Source: Lepraria neglecta
Lineage: Eukaryota; Ascomycota; Lecanoromycetes; Lecanorales; Stereocaulaceae
Assembly (NCBI GenBank): GCA_033220425.1
Contig: CM065650.1
Span: 1,550,001-1,614,000 of the forward strand
Direction: 5' to 3'
DNA: 64,000 nucleotides
The stretch's first letter is position 1, and each line of letters opens with the position of its first letter. The notes below the pieces were generated by a model. It worked only from the letters and a program-made list of their open reading frames with translations. It had not been told where the DNA came from and ran no database searches. The position numbers and the translations under genes were made by a program. Positions 35,501 to 46,680 of the stretch are shown here, in pieces.

Positions 35501-36914
35501 TAATGGCGTTTCTGATTGACAGTAGAATCTGAATAGCCCGGATCTCGCGTTTTCGAATGCTGTTAATGCGCTCCAGGAAAGAACTTTCCCATCCGAAATA
35601 CTTGACAAAGCGAACAGCTTGTATGATTTCTTGAGTAAGAGATACCCTTTGGTCCGTGATCTTGTTGATAGCTCGCCTTCGGACGAAAAGGCTTTTGATG
35701 GCCTTGGTCAATAATGGAAGGCCGATGACCAGAAGTCCGAAACCTGCAAGAGCTGAGTAGGTCAAGTTGATGAGTAGAACGACCAACGTGATCACAATAG
35801 CGACTGGCGAAGTCCACACCACGTGAAACATTCCTGAAGCCTGATCGATACGGTACGTATCCGTGGACATGAGATTGACCACGCGTCCATTACCCCAACC
35901 AGCTCCATCCCCAGAAATACCGCGAGCCTTATCTGCCGTAACTTGCGCTCCGCCTTTGGGGTTGAGCTTCTTGATGATCATACGCTGGAAGAATCCCTTC
36001 TTCTGTACCTCATCCCTGATATCGATCTTCTCTTTGTCTGCATCCACAATAGCTTTTCCGCCAGCCTTCGCCCGTCCTGAGATCTTCATGGCCTTTTCAA
36101 ATATGACCGTTATCAGAACTCCTCTCGACTGTGCCCCAAGCATCTGACCGCGGTATATGAAGTGATTCGTCCCCATACTCTGAAACACTTGCATTAATGA
36201 AATGCCAATGACCAGTCCAATCCCATTGGCAATGTGCGGACTGTGTGTATGTTCTGCTTGTGCAATGTAGGCAGAGGATGCAAAAGAGATGAGGTATCGT
36301 AGAGTGAAGGGTGCCATGACCTGGAGTACACTGGACAGGAGTTGACACATGCCGCCGAGCCAGAACTCAAACTTGAAGGTCTCGTACATGGACCAGAGGA
36401 GCGGGTATTTGTCGCCTCGAGCGAAGCGTTTCTGAAAGGAGGCCTGGAGTTTTGCTGAGAGGACTGGAGCAGCTCTGTTCGGATTGACGAGCCAAATATC
36501 GTTGAGCTCCAGTGGCCGTTGATATCCTGTGCTCATAAGTGGTGCCATCCATTGGAAAGTGAGCAGACTGAGGAATGGGGCTCCATATTCTCTGGATATC
36601 TTCCTCTCTTTCGGTACTGGTGGTTTGATCGACCTCTTGAGAGGATTCAGTCGTTTGTACCATGGCTTTTGCTTCTGAGGCTCTGCCATTCCCGAGTCGA
36701 CGGTAAATGAGGAGGAGGTGGTAGTTGTAGTGAGAATCCTGTCGGCATCTAGATGAGGCTGCTTCTTCTCCTGACCGGAGGAAGAGAGGTCACTGTCTGA
36801 TCCTGCATATTGCAAAGGCTCTGTGGCGACAGGCTCAGAGGTATTCGTTGCATGAGCAGTCCCGACTGGGTCTGTAGAGGCATACTCTTTCTCCTGCTTG
36901 CCTGTTTCCGCCAT
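32514..36914 (-). CDS. YOR1: ABC-C (MRP) transporter, Yor1-type
   Basis: Full-length ATP-binding-cassette exporter of 1466 residues in one uninterrupted exon. The layout is TMD1-NBD1-TMD2-NBD2 without the extra N-terminal TMD0, as in Yor1 (oligomycin resistance) rather than Ycf1. A polar, Ser/Thr-rich N-terminus precedes the lasso-like SLLTFQWMAPLMSTGYQRPLE. NBD1 has Walker A GGVGSGKSS (about residue 646), signature VSGGQKQR and Walker B IVLMDDPLSAVD. NBD2 has Walker A GRTGAGKSS (about 1246), a degenerate signature FSLGQRQ and Walker B IIVCDEATSSVD. The substitution of LSLGQ-type signature in NBD2 is usual. Predicted plasma-membrane exporter of organic anions or drugs. Its substrate cannot be read from the sequence. 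Confidence 0.92.
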   Translation of the reverse strand: MAETGKQEKEYASTDPVGTAHATNTSEPVATEPLQYAGSDSDLSSSGQEKKQPHLDADRILTTTTTSSSFTVDSGMAEPQKQKPWYKRLNPLKRSIKPPVPKERKISREYGAPFLSLLTFQWMAPLMSTGYQRPLELNDIWLVNPNRAAPVLSAKLQASFQKRFARGDKYPLLWSMYETFKFEFWLGGMCQLLSSVLQVMAPFTLRYLISFASSAYIAQAEHTHSPHIANGIGLVIGISLMQVFQSMGTNHFIYRGQMLGAQSRGVLITVIFEKAMKISGRAKAGGKAIVDADKEKIDIRDEVQKKGFFQRMIIKKLNPKGGAQVTADKARGISGDGAGWGNGRVVNLMSTDTYRIDQASGMFHVVWTSPVAIVITLVVLLINLTYSALAGFGLLVIGLPLLTKAIKSLFVRRRAINKITDQRVSLTQEIIQAVRFVKYFGWESSFLERINSIRKREIRAIQILLSIRNAINAVSMSLPIFASMLSFITYNLSNHDLNPAYVFSSLALFNSLRMPLNLLPLVISQVVDAWSSIGRVQDFLIAEEQNDDFIWDMEGKNAVSMQHADFTWERTITQDPDKKAGLQPDKNRRSKEVKDAEKLAAKTGNPPDSSKNGEDSSSTLTEVEPFKLHGLDFSVGRNELIAVIGGVGSGKSSLLAALAGDMRRTNGSITMGATRAFCPQYAWIQNTSVKENILFGKDYDRSWYESVVDACALRPDLEMLPNGDLTEIGERGITVSGGQKQRLNIARAIYFNSDIVLMDDPLSAVDAHVGRHMFDNAICGLLKDKCRILATHQLHVLSRCDRIIWMQEGRIETIDTFANLMNNNESFQKMMVSTAQEEKVEKEAAVNEDDIEDEKKAAKKRKQAKRGATLMQQEERAVKSVGWNVYDAYIRASGSIFYGPLVLTVLVISQGANIATSLWLSWWTSNKWGYSTGTYIGIYATLGVVQAFLMFTFSVLLSVLGTRSSRVMLQRAMTRVLRAPMSFFDTTPLGRITNRFAKDVDIMDNNLTDAMRMYFFTLAMITSVFILIIVYFHYFAIALGPLFIMFIFSASYYRASAREIKRHESVLRSGVFARFSEAVSGTSSIRAYGLQDQFVAGLTREVDQMNSAYYLTFSNQRWLSVRLDSIGNLLVFTTGILVVTSRFNVNPSIAGLVLSYILSIVQMIQFTVRQLAEVENAMVSTERLHYYGTELDEEPPLHLKDIPDSWPQKGEIVFNEVQMRYREGLPLVLQGLNMTVAGGERIGVVGRTGAGKSSIMSALFRLVELSGGSISIDSINIAQVGLKDLRTRLAIIPQDPTLFRGTIRSNLDPFNEHTDLELWSALRQSDLVGADENLDDKTHGRIHLDGIVEEEGLNFSLGQRQLMALARALVRGSQIIVCDEATSSVDMETDQKIQRTIQTGFKGKTLLCIAHRLKTIINYDRICVMDQGCIAELDTPIRLWEEGGIFRGMCDRSGIRREDFGQMKEE

Positions 36915-37837
36915 AATTGATCCCTAGATGCTATCGCTGAGTTGTCAGAAGGTCCATGGCCACATACAACCTCATTTCAAAAGAGATTTTGGGTGATTGC
37001 CCGGTAGAAATAATGTCGTAAATATGCACCAATGACTAGTTTGTTCCCCACCCAAATCGCTGAGAAATATGGACACTCCGGCGGGTCATCGGCATCGGAC
37101 TTCGCTAACGCCGGTACTGCACATGCTTTGATTTCAGGTGTCTTAGCGCGACACTAGTGCGGAAATCGTAAAGCGTTGCGAGGAGCGTTCATAAGGCCCT
37201 TCATTATAAAGGGCTATGGTCGTAACTCACTGTTGCCATGAGAGTCCAGAGCGTGGAATCGCCTTGTTGCTCCATGTTGTGGCTTGAATAAGTCCACATT
37301 ATCGGTGTCGGTGTGCACTTCAGGTCGCGAGCAATGCTTTGGTTGCTTCGTACCTTGAGACGAGAAGCAAATCGGACCCCGAATGTGTGGGATGTCTTAT
37401 CTGCTATTACGTATAGTACACCGCTCGTTGGTCATCTTTGATCACCACACATTTTTGCTGTAAAAGTGGCATCGAATCGCTCGTTGATGTTACTGTTGCT
37501 CTGGCCGCACTCCTGTGGCTCTAGGACCCTCTGATTAGCGTCATCGTTCTTCGAACCGGCATTGCTATTGTTCCGCTGCTTGAGAGTTGGACCGAGATTG
37601 ACGCGAGGTGTGGTCTGTAATACTTTCAGTTGCTTGGACAAAAGGAAAGACGTCGGAATTGAAGACCTGGACGAAGGAGATTTGCGGCTGACAGCCACTT
37701 ACAAGGATCGCCCTGTATCTTCAAGCCTTAATCATCATGCCAAGATTTTATGTGACCTGGCATATTATAACAAACGTCGAACAGAGTAGTATTTATCTAT
37801 CGGAATAAGGAAGTGCACAATACTGAAAATTTTCGGG
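36915..37837. other. Upstream region of the ABC transporter
   Basis: No gene supported. About 920 bp before the tandem repeat; open frames on both strands are short and unconserved. Confidence 0.4.
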
Positions 37838-38125
37838 AGCTTAAATATGTATCATACCGTTTTTCATGGGAAGGTAGCATAGAACATATCGCTTCTGTGG
37901 AAGGAGAAGCAGGCTATTGGTCATTTGCACTGGGCTTTGAGCATGTATCATACCGTTTTTCTTGAGAAGGGAGCATAGCATATATCGCGCGTAGGGGAGA
38001 AGGAGCTGGCTGTTAGTCAGTTCTACTGGGGTTTGAGCATTTATCGTACCATCTTTCGGGGAAAAGGAGCTGCATCTTGGTTATTTCCATTAGGGTTTGA
38101 GCATACATCATGCCGTATTTCAGGA
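37838..38125. repeat. About 97-bp tandem repeat, 3.3 copies
   Basis: Copies begin near 37838, 37938, 38036 and 38100. Each opens with GAGCATGTATCATACCGTTTTTC or a close variant, then GAAGG-AGCATAG-ATATCGC, and ends in GGTTTGAGCAT of the next. The third copy has an internal deletion of about 30 bp, and the fourth is partial. Confidence 0.85.
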
Positions 38126-38171
38126 TGTTAACCCTATATGTACACAACATACTCAAGTCATATCTCATAGC

Positions 38172-40524
38172 CTACCAAAAGAAGCCTTTCCTCTTCCCTT
38201 TAACGCCTTGCTTCCTTAAACACCACACGATCACGTCTCCCTTCCTCCTCCAATCATCATGGCCCCAGCTATTCCACCCTCGCCAGCAGTCCCTATAAGC
38301 ACTGCCTTTGAGCACGTCTCGCATCGTTGGCTCCATTTGCTCGAAGAAGACGAGGTACTCCGGCCAAGTCTTCCGTCCCTCTCGGCCATCGCAAGCATCT
38401 GCTTCTATCATGTCTTCTCTCCCAAAGCCTCCTTTCACCTTTTTACGATTGCTGAACCATCCGAACCACGAAGCCAGCCGCTTCTTTGACGGTGGAGGCT
38501 CTCCAAGTGTCTTGGCGAGGAACTTTTTGGGGTTGGCGTAGAACTGGTCGGCTTCGTCGAGGTAACTGGCTCGGGCAGAGACATTAAAGCTGACGGGTGG
38601 TTCGCAAGTGAGGGCCCAGGCTTTGATGGAAGGATGGACGAGGTGGGAGCGCCAAGGCGTGCTGTGACATGGCATCAGAAAGCCTACGGTCATCGTCGAA
38701 GGTGCTGGAGGAAGGAACTCGGAAGGTGGTTGGTTGAGATAGTGTTTAGAGTGTTGGCCTCGGAGATAGGTCATCACAGTCAGGGGTGCGGTTTGGTGGG
38801 ATGTTGTGGTTAAGATGGCAATGCCCATGTTGACAAGAAGCAAGATACCCAAGAGAATCCGTTTAGGAGTGAGTTGGGAAGAGCGTGGGATGGCGGGAGA
38901 GACAGCAGGAAGGAAGAAGGTGGTGAAAGGCGCCGCGGCGAGGATATGGAGCAGTGGTAGGAGAGGGTAAATGAAGCGGACTTCTTTGTGAGAAACGAAA
39001 GATAGGACGAATGGCACCAGGATGGTTGTAGTAGCCAATTGACATTTGATGGCTCTGGTGAAGGGAGAATAGTTCGAGTATTGAGGAGGAACATCAGGAG
39101 GGAAGAGTGACTGGTATATGCCGATTGCGCCAAATGGTAGAAGAGTCGTTAGGAGTAGTGGGTATCCTTGGGATATGTAATAGTGCCAGTCGTTTTTGCC
39201 GTAAAAGACTGCGAGCGACTGAGCTATATTGAAATAGAGGAAACGAAATGGTGGAAACGTCCATTGCTGGTAGTAGAGGCGATCTATAAAGGTCGAGAGT
39301 AGTAAGACGAGAGATCTGAATGTTATTGTCAGCTTTGGAAGATTTTTGAAGGAGGATAGGAACATACCCGCAAAGTGCTACCTCTCTGAGGAGGGTTAGT
39401 CTCTCCTTCTTCGTTGCTGGAAGTAGTGATAAAGAGGATATATGAAGCCATATCTGCATACCCTCAAAAGGCAGAGATAACATTTTGCCAAGGGTCACGA
39501 TGCGTAATACAGTGAAACAGGCGAAGCTCATCCAGATGAGGACGTTGGTTGGTCGCAGTGTACAAGCCAAGGCTGCCAGTAACAGACAGCGCCGCAGCCT
39601 GCTTTGCCAGTCAATGCTCTGCCTGATGCGGTCCCAGAAGCTGGGCACCGACTTTGCCATCTCATCGACCTCATCTTTGTCTTCGCTCTTTGAGTCCTCG
39701 CTCTTGCGATCCATGGTCTTTTGGTCTTCGCTCTTTCGTAGGCCGTCCTCATCCACCTCGTCGTCTTCTTCAGGATCCATGGACCATTGCCATGGCCAAA
39801 AATTGAGCGCGAAAATTGTAAATGTGGTCTCAAGGCAATTGGAAAGCGTGCGCGTGGAGCAGAACCATTGCCATGGGTTGCAGACTGTGAGGGCAAGCTA
39901 CAGGAGTCAACATAATGAGCGACAAACCCTAGCAAATGCCTTGGGAACGGCGAACAGCGCTACATACAGCTGCCCAAGCTTCATTGCTTCCCGCTCCATA
40001 GACGCGTTCTCCCAGCTTCCAGGTATAGTAGTCTCCCAACGCAGCAAAGACTGCCTGAGCAACTTTCGGCGCAGCCACTAGCAGATCTGCGCGGTATGAG
40101 GGAGACAGTCGCAAGACCCAAGAGAGACATGCTGCGAGCCAGTAGACGGCGGCGAAGATCGCTGGGTGGATGGCAGATCGGAGATGGTTCCTCCACTCCT
40201 GCGAACTATCAGCCATTGCTCTCTCTATTGACAGCGATTGCTTACCCAGGTAATCCACACTCCACTATCTGCTCCAAAGGCGATCTGCCAAGCTGGCTCC
40301 AACGATTGAAAGTACTCATCAGGCTGGAAGAACGTTTTAACGCTCAGCGCATTGAGAATCCTGAATGCGACAAGAAACAGAAAGATGTCCTGCGGAGTAG
40401 AAACCTGCTTGACCCGCTCCACGGCGCGTCTCCGAAGACCTTTGGCATCATCGAGGCTGATGGAACTGTCGAGGCCGAACCTTGTCGAGGCCTGCGACAT
40501 AGGTGTCGTCGGAGGCGACGACAT
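38172..40524 (-). CDS. GPI10: GPI mannosyltransferase 3 (PIG-B, GT22)
   Basis: ER membrane alpha-1,2-mannosyltransferase that adds the third mannose of the GPI anchor precursor. Exons are 40524-40246, 40198-39968, 39897-39368 and 39315-38172, giving 727 residues. The luminal GT22 signature [14 protein letters not shown] lies near residue 70, and the [12 protein letters not shown] motif typical of this family lies in the last exon. Many hydrophobic helices are spread along the protein, for example in the [20 protein letters not shown] region. An acidic, repetitive insertion ([20 protein letters not shown]) separates two membrane segments. The C-terminus is basic. The start is 439 bp from the divergent ornithine aminotransferase gene. 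Confidence 0.9.
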
Positions 40525-40858
40525 TGCCTCACATTTGCATCACGCAAATGCGATTGCCTCGAGAATCCTGTTTTTTGAGGCCAGCGGGCGCAGAGATCCT
40601 TTGCCAAGGAAAATAAGGCGGCCAGAAGCGGGACGTTTTTTGCCCCACCAAGAAGCCGAAGACCCCACATTTTGCTGCAGAGTTCAAGCCTCTAAAAGCA
40701 GGTACAAACGATTCTTACGTTGCCTTACTTCTTACTGGATCCCTCTTCCCAAATAATTTCGTCCAACGCCCCATGACCTATGAGTGCCTATACCTGCACT
40801 TAGAGGCATAGTACATCGGGAAACATTCTTTTGCTTTTTCTTAGTCGGTCCGTATCCT

Positions 40859-40865
40859 TATAAAA
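40859..40865 (+). promoter_or_regulatory. TATA-like box of the ornithine aminotransferase gene
   Basis: TATAAAA lies 99 bp upstream of the ATG at 40964, a plausible distance for a fungal TATA box. Confidence 0.45.
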
Positions 40866-40963
40866 CCGCCATTCTTACAGTCATTTCGCCTTCCTTTGTC
40901 AAATTGAATATAAAATCCAAAACCAACAATAAACAGACCAGAATACCTCCAAAGAACCTCAAC

Positions 40964-42522
40964 ATGGCTCCAATCGCTACCACGGCCAACGGCCATGCAG
41001 AAAACACGAACGGAACAACACTGAAGGCCACAGCCCCCGCATTCCACCCAACTGGAACTCCAGATCCCTCAAAATACCATGCTGCCTCAACTGATGAAGC
41101 CATACATAGCGAACATGCTCACGCTGCACACAATTATCATCCTCTTCCCATTGTCTTCTCTCGGGCTGCCGGTACTTCAGTATGGGATCCAGAAGGCAAA
41201 CAATACCTAGATTTTCTCTCCGCCTATGGTGCTGTCAATCAAGGTCACTGCCATCCGGAGTTGATCAAGGCTCTGACGGAACAGGCTTCAAGACTAACGC
41301 TCAGCTCGCGAGCATTTTACAATGATGTGTTCCCTCGGTTTGCTGAATTCGTTACCAAATTCTTTGGCTTCGATATGGTTTTGCCGATGAATACTGGGGC
41401 AGAAGCTGTAGAGACAGCCGTCAAGATAGCACGAAAATGGGGGTATAAGGTCAAGGGTATCCCACAAAATGAGGCTTTGGTCCTGAGTGTGACAGAGAAC
41501 TTCCACGGCAGAACGGTAAGCGGTGCTGCTCTTGACCTGCAGTATTATGAGAAGGCTTATACCAACGTCCATAGTTTTCTGCAATCTCCATGTCGACAGA
41601 TCCTGAGTCTCGAGATAATTATGGTCCGCATTTGCCCAATGTTGGCTCCTATTGCCCGAAGACCAAACAGTCCCTTCCATACAACGATATTAAGGCTCTC
41701 GAATCTGCCTTCACTGCGCATGGGGAAAAGATTGCGGCCTTCCTTGTCGAGCCGATCCAAGGCGAGGCGGGAATCGTCGTGCCTGATGATAGCTATCTGA
41801 AAGACGTCCGAGCACTCTGTGACAAGCACAATGTGCTCGTGATATGTGATGAGATTCAAAGTGGTATAGCAAGGACTGGCAAACTGTTGTGCCACGAGTG
41901 GAGCGGCATCAAGCCTGATTTAGTGCTTCTTGGCAAGGCCATTTCTGGGGGCATGTATCCTGTGTCGTGTGTTCTAGGCTCGAAAGATGTGATGCTGACG
42001 ATCGAGCCTGGCACTCATGGATCAACATATGGTGGTAACCCGCTGGGTTGCGCTGTCGCGATTCGGGCTCTAGAGATTGTTAGAGATGAGAACATGGTCA
42101 GCCGTGCTGAAGAGTTGGGAGAGCTGTTCCGTTCTGGACTCAAGAAGCTGAACAATCCCATGGTCAAGACGATCCGCGGTAAAGGTCTCTTCAATGCCGT
42201 AGTGATCGACGAGACGAAGACAGGCGGCCACAGTGCTTGGGACTTATGCATGTTGATGAAGGAGAAGGGTCTACTAGTGGGCAGAGCTCTCAAGATCGCC
42301 CATGTTAAAAAGAATGGAGATGCTGATGATTTGAAGGCGAAACCGACACATCAAAACATTATTCGCCTCACCCCTCCACTTGTCATCACAGAAGACGAGA
42401 TCCAAAAGGCGTTAGAGATCATTGATAGCGCGATGAAGGAGCTGCCCTCGTTGAAGGGTAAGAAGGAGGATGAGGTTGTTCCACCAGGAGAAAAGAACGT
42501 CAAGATCACCGTTGATAATTGA
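40964..42522 (+). CDS. CAR2: Ornithine aminotransferase
   Basis: Class III pyridoxal-phosphate aminotransferase converting L-ornithine and 2-oxoglutarate to glutamate semialdehyde, in arginine catabolism and proline formation. Exons 40964-41515 and 41575-42522 give 499 residues. Motifs are [38 protein letters not shown], the FHGRT splice to [10 protein letters not shown], the EPIQGEAGI segment, [13 protein letters not shown] (the Asp contacts PLP nitrogen), and [14 protein letters not shown] with the Schiff-base lysine. [16 protein letters not shown] and [14 protein letters not shown] complete the pattern. The N-terminus (about 45 residues) and the charged C-terminal tail make it longer than the usual 430-450. 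No clear mitochondrial signal; fungal forms are often cytosolic. Confidence 0.94.
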
Positions 42523-43123
42523 GGAAATCATTTTCTGGATGGCGTAAGAATTGACGGGAGCATCGTCTTCAACATGTATTGAGGCATAATCTTTGTGGTT
42601 GTATTGGGTTGCTGGACGAGGCAGATTTTGAGGGTCACCTTTTGGTTTTCAAAGATACCCTCAGGGATAGTCGAGCCGATACATAGTACTCGTGCAACCA
42701 TTCCAACAATGCTTTACACCTTAAGAGAGTGAGTCGAGAGACTAGTAGAAGCTCATGGAGGCGTAGACCAACCACAACCCCGTGTGCTACCAGCCGCTAC
42801 AAGGAAGGGAATAGCGTACCTAGCTAGCTTGAACCCCTCCGAGTGGGTGAGGTTTATCTAAAAGATGTACTCAGGGCCTATTTCGACTCGACGTGTAAAT
42901 ATACACGAGAAAAAATTCAATAAATGTAATGATAAAAACGCGAGTGCTATATTAAATCCTCGTCTATAGATCCAAGCCGCTAACACACCAACGCCTTAGG
43001 TATCAATTGTTGCCATGCCCATGCCCATGCCCAAACCGACAAACCAAATAACCAAACTCCTCTCCCCCTAAACCCGCCCGTTATCATAGTCTACCTATAC
43101 AATCGCGCCCTCAACAAACCCCC
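42523..43123. other. Intergenic stretch, convergent 3' ends
   Basis: 3' flank of ornithine aminotransferase and of the damaged secreted protein gene. Nothing recognised beyond short CATGCCCATGCC-type repeats near 43012. Confidence 0.4.
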
Positions 43124-45358
43124 TCATATATTTGCGTAGCTGTTGCAGTCAATCCCACACTTCTGGCAATTCGTGTCGGCCTTGTACTGAGCAACAAGAC
43201 ACGCATCATCTTTGTCGCTGCAATTGCTCGCGCCCATGTCGGTTATGCATTCCTGGTAAGCCGCCGATGACGTGTTTACGGGCGGAGGCGCTGTAGTGGT
43301 GGCCGCTGGTGGTGGAACTACTGTAGTTGTGGGAGCGGGGGGGTAGTTATTGTAGAACTAGTCGTAGACGCTGGGGGCGGAGCGGGCTCGGGAACGTCCG
43401 GCCCGGTAATTTTGTACAAGTAGCTACCGTAGTCGGGGAGCGTGATAGTGCCAGCGGCGGTGAGGGTATTTTGCTCGCTGCCCTGGTGCCCGCAGCTTGA
43501 ATTGGCGAGGATCGCGAACGCGTTGCGGCAGCTCTCGACCGTCTGGCCGCAGCCTTGGTTCGCGTCGTTCGTCACCCAGTCGAGCTCGAAGTTGAAGGTG
43601 GGGTAGAAGTCTGGGTTCGGTGGCAGTAGTTCTAAGGGCAAGAAACCAGTGCCCTTGCCGCTACCACCACCGCTGCTCGGTACGGGGTCGCGCTGATTGC
43701 CGTGCGTGTCGACGACCCATCTGGAATTCACAGTGCCGTCTATGTTCTCGCAGAACTTGTCGTAGATGTTGGGGTTTGTTCCTTGGCAGCCGAATACATT
43801 GACCATGACGCCGCTGAGAGCGTCTGCGTCGGGGCATTCTGTGGTAGCACCGTCGACCGTCGGGTCTCCGAATGTGGAAGAATATTGAACCTAATGCTCT
43901 CCCCAGCCGGGGATGTAGATTAAGTTATCGTCCGTTGTAAAGTTGGCTGCAGGGTCGCCAATATCGAAAGGTAGAGAATTGAAAGCGAATTTCTTGCCAT
44001 CCCCATTCCTTGGCCTGAAGTAGGCTTCTTGGTGGAGGGTACGACCGGTTCCGTGGGATAGCTGTATGACAAAAATAGCCATGTTAGTATTTACTCTCTT
44101 CTGCAAATAATTTGTCATGCTATGAGGTTGTACGTACCGGCCAATTTGCTGTTCTGCGTACTTTGCCATTGCGAACCACGCGTATGAGTCCGCTGCAAAT
44201 CACATTAGCCGCCATCTCACATAGATTCGTATTGAGTATAGGGAACATGAGATTACTTTACCATTGCGCTGGGGGAACCAGCCCCTTTTACCAACGGGCT
44301 CGTAATTGGCGAGAATCTGGACGATTTTTGGACCATAGCACACTTCATACTCTACTTTTTTTCCAGCTCCATAATGGATTTTGAGGTCGTCGACGTAAGG
44401 AACCGAGTTTGGAGCATCTACAAAATAGTTGAGAGGGTTACGAGCTCGGTTGTCGTAGTTTTCGAGGTTGTTCTGATATGCTCCTGGATTTTTCTTTGCC
44501 TTATCAATCGCAAAGTCCAAGGACGGCTGCTTGTTAAAATATCTATTGTAGAAGGTGATTTTACCATAAAACTCCTCCGGATTGCTGTATGCTTCCATTC
44601 CGTTGCCTTTTCCTGGGGTTGGTTTCTGGCCATTGGGGCACAAATTTCCAGACGGATTCTTAACCGGTTTGTCGCCGCAATCATTTTTGTCGTCGCCGTC
44701 TAGACTGCATTGTACCTGTAAATTTGGCCAGTTCATCTTGCTCAAGCGTCGTTCAAAGGGAGACAAACCCTAATCCACAGATTCCTCCAGGCGATCCAAG
44801 GTGGGTCCCAGATATAGGGAGGCACCCACCAGTTCTTGTCGTATATTTGTTGGGTAGACTCATATACATCTATGAGCCAATGTGTTATTATTTTCAACCC
44901 AGCTATAGAATGGCGAAAGCACTTACGCTTGATCTGCACTTTAGTGTTATCTGAGATCATTCTCTTGTTGTCAGTGGCGTGACCCCAGATCTCCTTGGCG
45001 GTAGGAGAATCCCAGTCTACGTTTTTCCACAGAACCTCCTGTCGCGCCAGAGTGTAAAAACTTTGCATTGTCTCCACAATGATATCCCGAGCTCCTCTGT
45101 CACATCCCTTCAGCCAAAGAGCTTAGTTCCACGCCACTTTTGAACCGTTATGTTAGAACCGTCGGCGTTGGTGACGCTTGGCCATGGTGGGGAGGGATCT
45201 TGGTAGAAGTCTGGTGAGTAATCTAGCGGATTTGGAGTAGCCTCTGACTGGCGTGGCTTGAGTGCATCTGGTCTGTCCTTTCGAGCTGGGGTAGCGGTGA
45301 CATATATAATTGCATGGCCACCAGTCAGACCATGCGTGAGAGGAATTCGTGAAAGCAT
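43124..45358 (-). pseudogene. Secreted metallopeptidase-like protein, frame interrupted
   Basis: Minus-strand pieces in order: GSNITVQKWRGTKLFG, then GCDRGARDIIVETMQSFYTL with VDWDSPTAKEIWG, then QVQCSLDGDDKNDCG, then NLENYDNRARNPLNYFVDAP with YGPKIVQILANYE, and SYAWFAMAKYAEQQIGRY. A long Cys-rich C-terminal module (CRNAFAILANSSCGHQG) and a Thr/Pro stalk lead to a final six-Cys segment ending at 43124. The first part resembles secreted fungal proteins related to lysine-specific metallo-endopeptidases, but where I expect an HExxH site the sequence reads PLNYFVDAP, so it is probably inactive. Several junctions are good introns, but at least two places (near 45115 and at a C7 run near 43340) change frame without a splice site, so it is likely decayed or mis-sequenced. 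Family assignment is tentative. Confidence 0.45.
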
Positions 45359-45404
45359 AATAATGGGTATTTATATGGTACTGTCTTTTCTAAAATGCTT
45401 TGTA

Positions 45405-45610
45405 TGGTTTGAAAGAAAAATGAGAATGGATGTTGGGAATATATCCACAAAAAACTCATGGCTAAAGGACAGTGTTATGGCGACTTGGCCTCTGTCTATG
45501 AAACAGCTGAGGAAACGCTCGTGGGCTGAGCTCCATCGTATGATGTTTGAAAGAAGTATGAGAAGGCATTTTGGGAACATCTATACAAACAAGTCGTGGC
45601 TAAAAGTATG
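45405..45610. repeat. Direct duplication of about 63 bp
   Basis: Copies at about 45409-45473 and 45547-45611 share TTTGAAAGAA, ATGAGAA and TTGGGAA segments and end in TGGCTAAA. Read in one frame they encode FERKMRMDVGNISTKNSWLK and FERSMRRHFGNIYTNKSWLK. Confidence 0.6.
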
Positions 45611-46054
45611 AGTGGCATGTCAATGCTCAGCCTTGCCAGCATACCTCCCTTTTTCGACGACGAAGGAAGCATAACGACAATACTTAAGATCGTATTTCGT
45701 GTGGAATCTCACCTTCTCGTTCCGGCAAGAACACGCGCAAGATGGTTCAAGATACCTGCGGAAATTGCAGACATGGTTCAACAACACACCGCCTTGACGA
45801 CTGCCAGCACCATATGGGGGCCTATATCGGAAGAAGAATTCATGCAGACAATCAATAACGTCGTTTCTGCTTCGAAGCAGAAAGCAGGGGACCCACGGAT
45901 TTATGAAAGGAAATCACACCCTGAACGCTTAGATCAATATGCTGTTCCTCTCCGAATCGAATTCCAGCTCGCTCAAGATTTGGCACTCATTGCCGCGCAC
46001 GACGAGCAGGCAACGTCTGCTGTTTCCGTCAAGATCCGCACTGCCCCTGTCTAG
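45608..46054 (+). CDS. Hypothetical protein
   Basis: An open frame of about 148 codons starting MSGMSMLSLASIPPFFDDEG. It contains ARWFKIPAEIADMVQQHTAL and ends in SVKIRTAPV. No signal peptide, membrane helix or known motif is seen. Its 5' end directly follows the second copy of a 63-bp direct duplication. Codon use looks coding-like, but I do not recognise homologues and there could be upstream exons. Confidence 0.4.
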   Translation: MSGMSMLSLASIPPFFDDEGSITTILKIVFRVESHLLVPARTRARWFKIPAEIADMVQQHTALTTASTIWGPISEEEFMQTINNVVSASKQKAGDPRIYERKSHPERLDQYAVPLRIEFQLAQDLALIAAHDEQATSAVSVKIRTAPV

Positions 46055-46680
46055 CGTGCTGGTTCCCGCTAGTTAGAATAACGGATGACTAAGCTAAATT
46101 AGCGCCCCGCTAACGCCGCGGAAATGAAAATCGCAAATTCGGCATCGAAAATCTTTTCCTTCTTCATCAAAAAGCAACAGAACCAGCCACGACCATTGCT
46201 TAGCCTTTTGGACTCTACAGCATTGCGTTGCCATGCGACTTCGCGTTGCAGTGGTTCTGGAGATCGAATAGAGCCCGGATAAATAGGAAGTTTGCCTCTC
46301 GATGAGTTCTCTTCAATGAGAGCGATGGGAGGGGAATGTCGATAGATGGGACACATTGCACATTTATTTTCAGCTAAAAATACCAAATGTGCCCTTTCGG
46401 ATGTATCTGAGGTTTTGGTTTTGTGGGCCTACCAATAACCCGACGCGTTCGTGTTGCTTTAATGTCACTTCCACTGCTTGCGGCTCTTCGTGACTGGCCG
46501 GCCATCATCAGGAATGAGTCCCAGGCAGGCTATTTTTGCAACTTCAATTAGGTTAATGTAATGTCTCATTCCGTTCCTGGCTCCCTAACCAGAATAGGAT
46601 GTATGTGTTGTGCTCGTTTGCGTGCCTGGCATTCCTCGCCTGGTGTTTGAGATATGCAAATCTGCTGTCGAGCCATCACT
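46055..46680. other. Upstream region of the cell-wall protein gene
   Basis: No gene supported. Ends in the TATA-like box listed separately. Confidence 0.4.

Noticed and set aside
40784-40963. An in-frame upstream extension of ornithine aminotransferase by 60 codons
   Set aside because: It crosses the TATA-like box and leader, and the aminotransferase N-terminus begins well at 40964.
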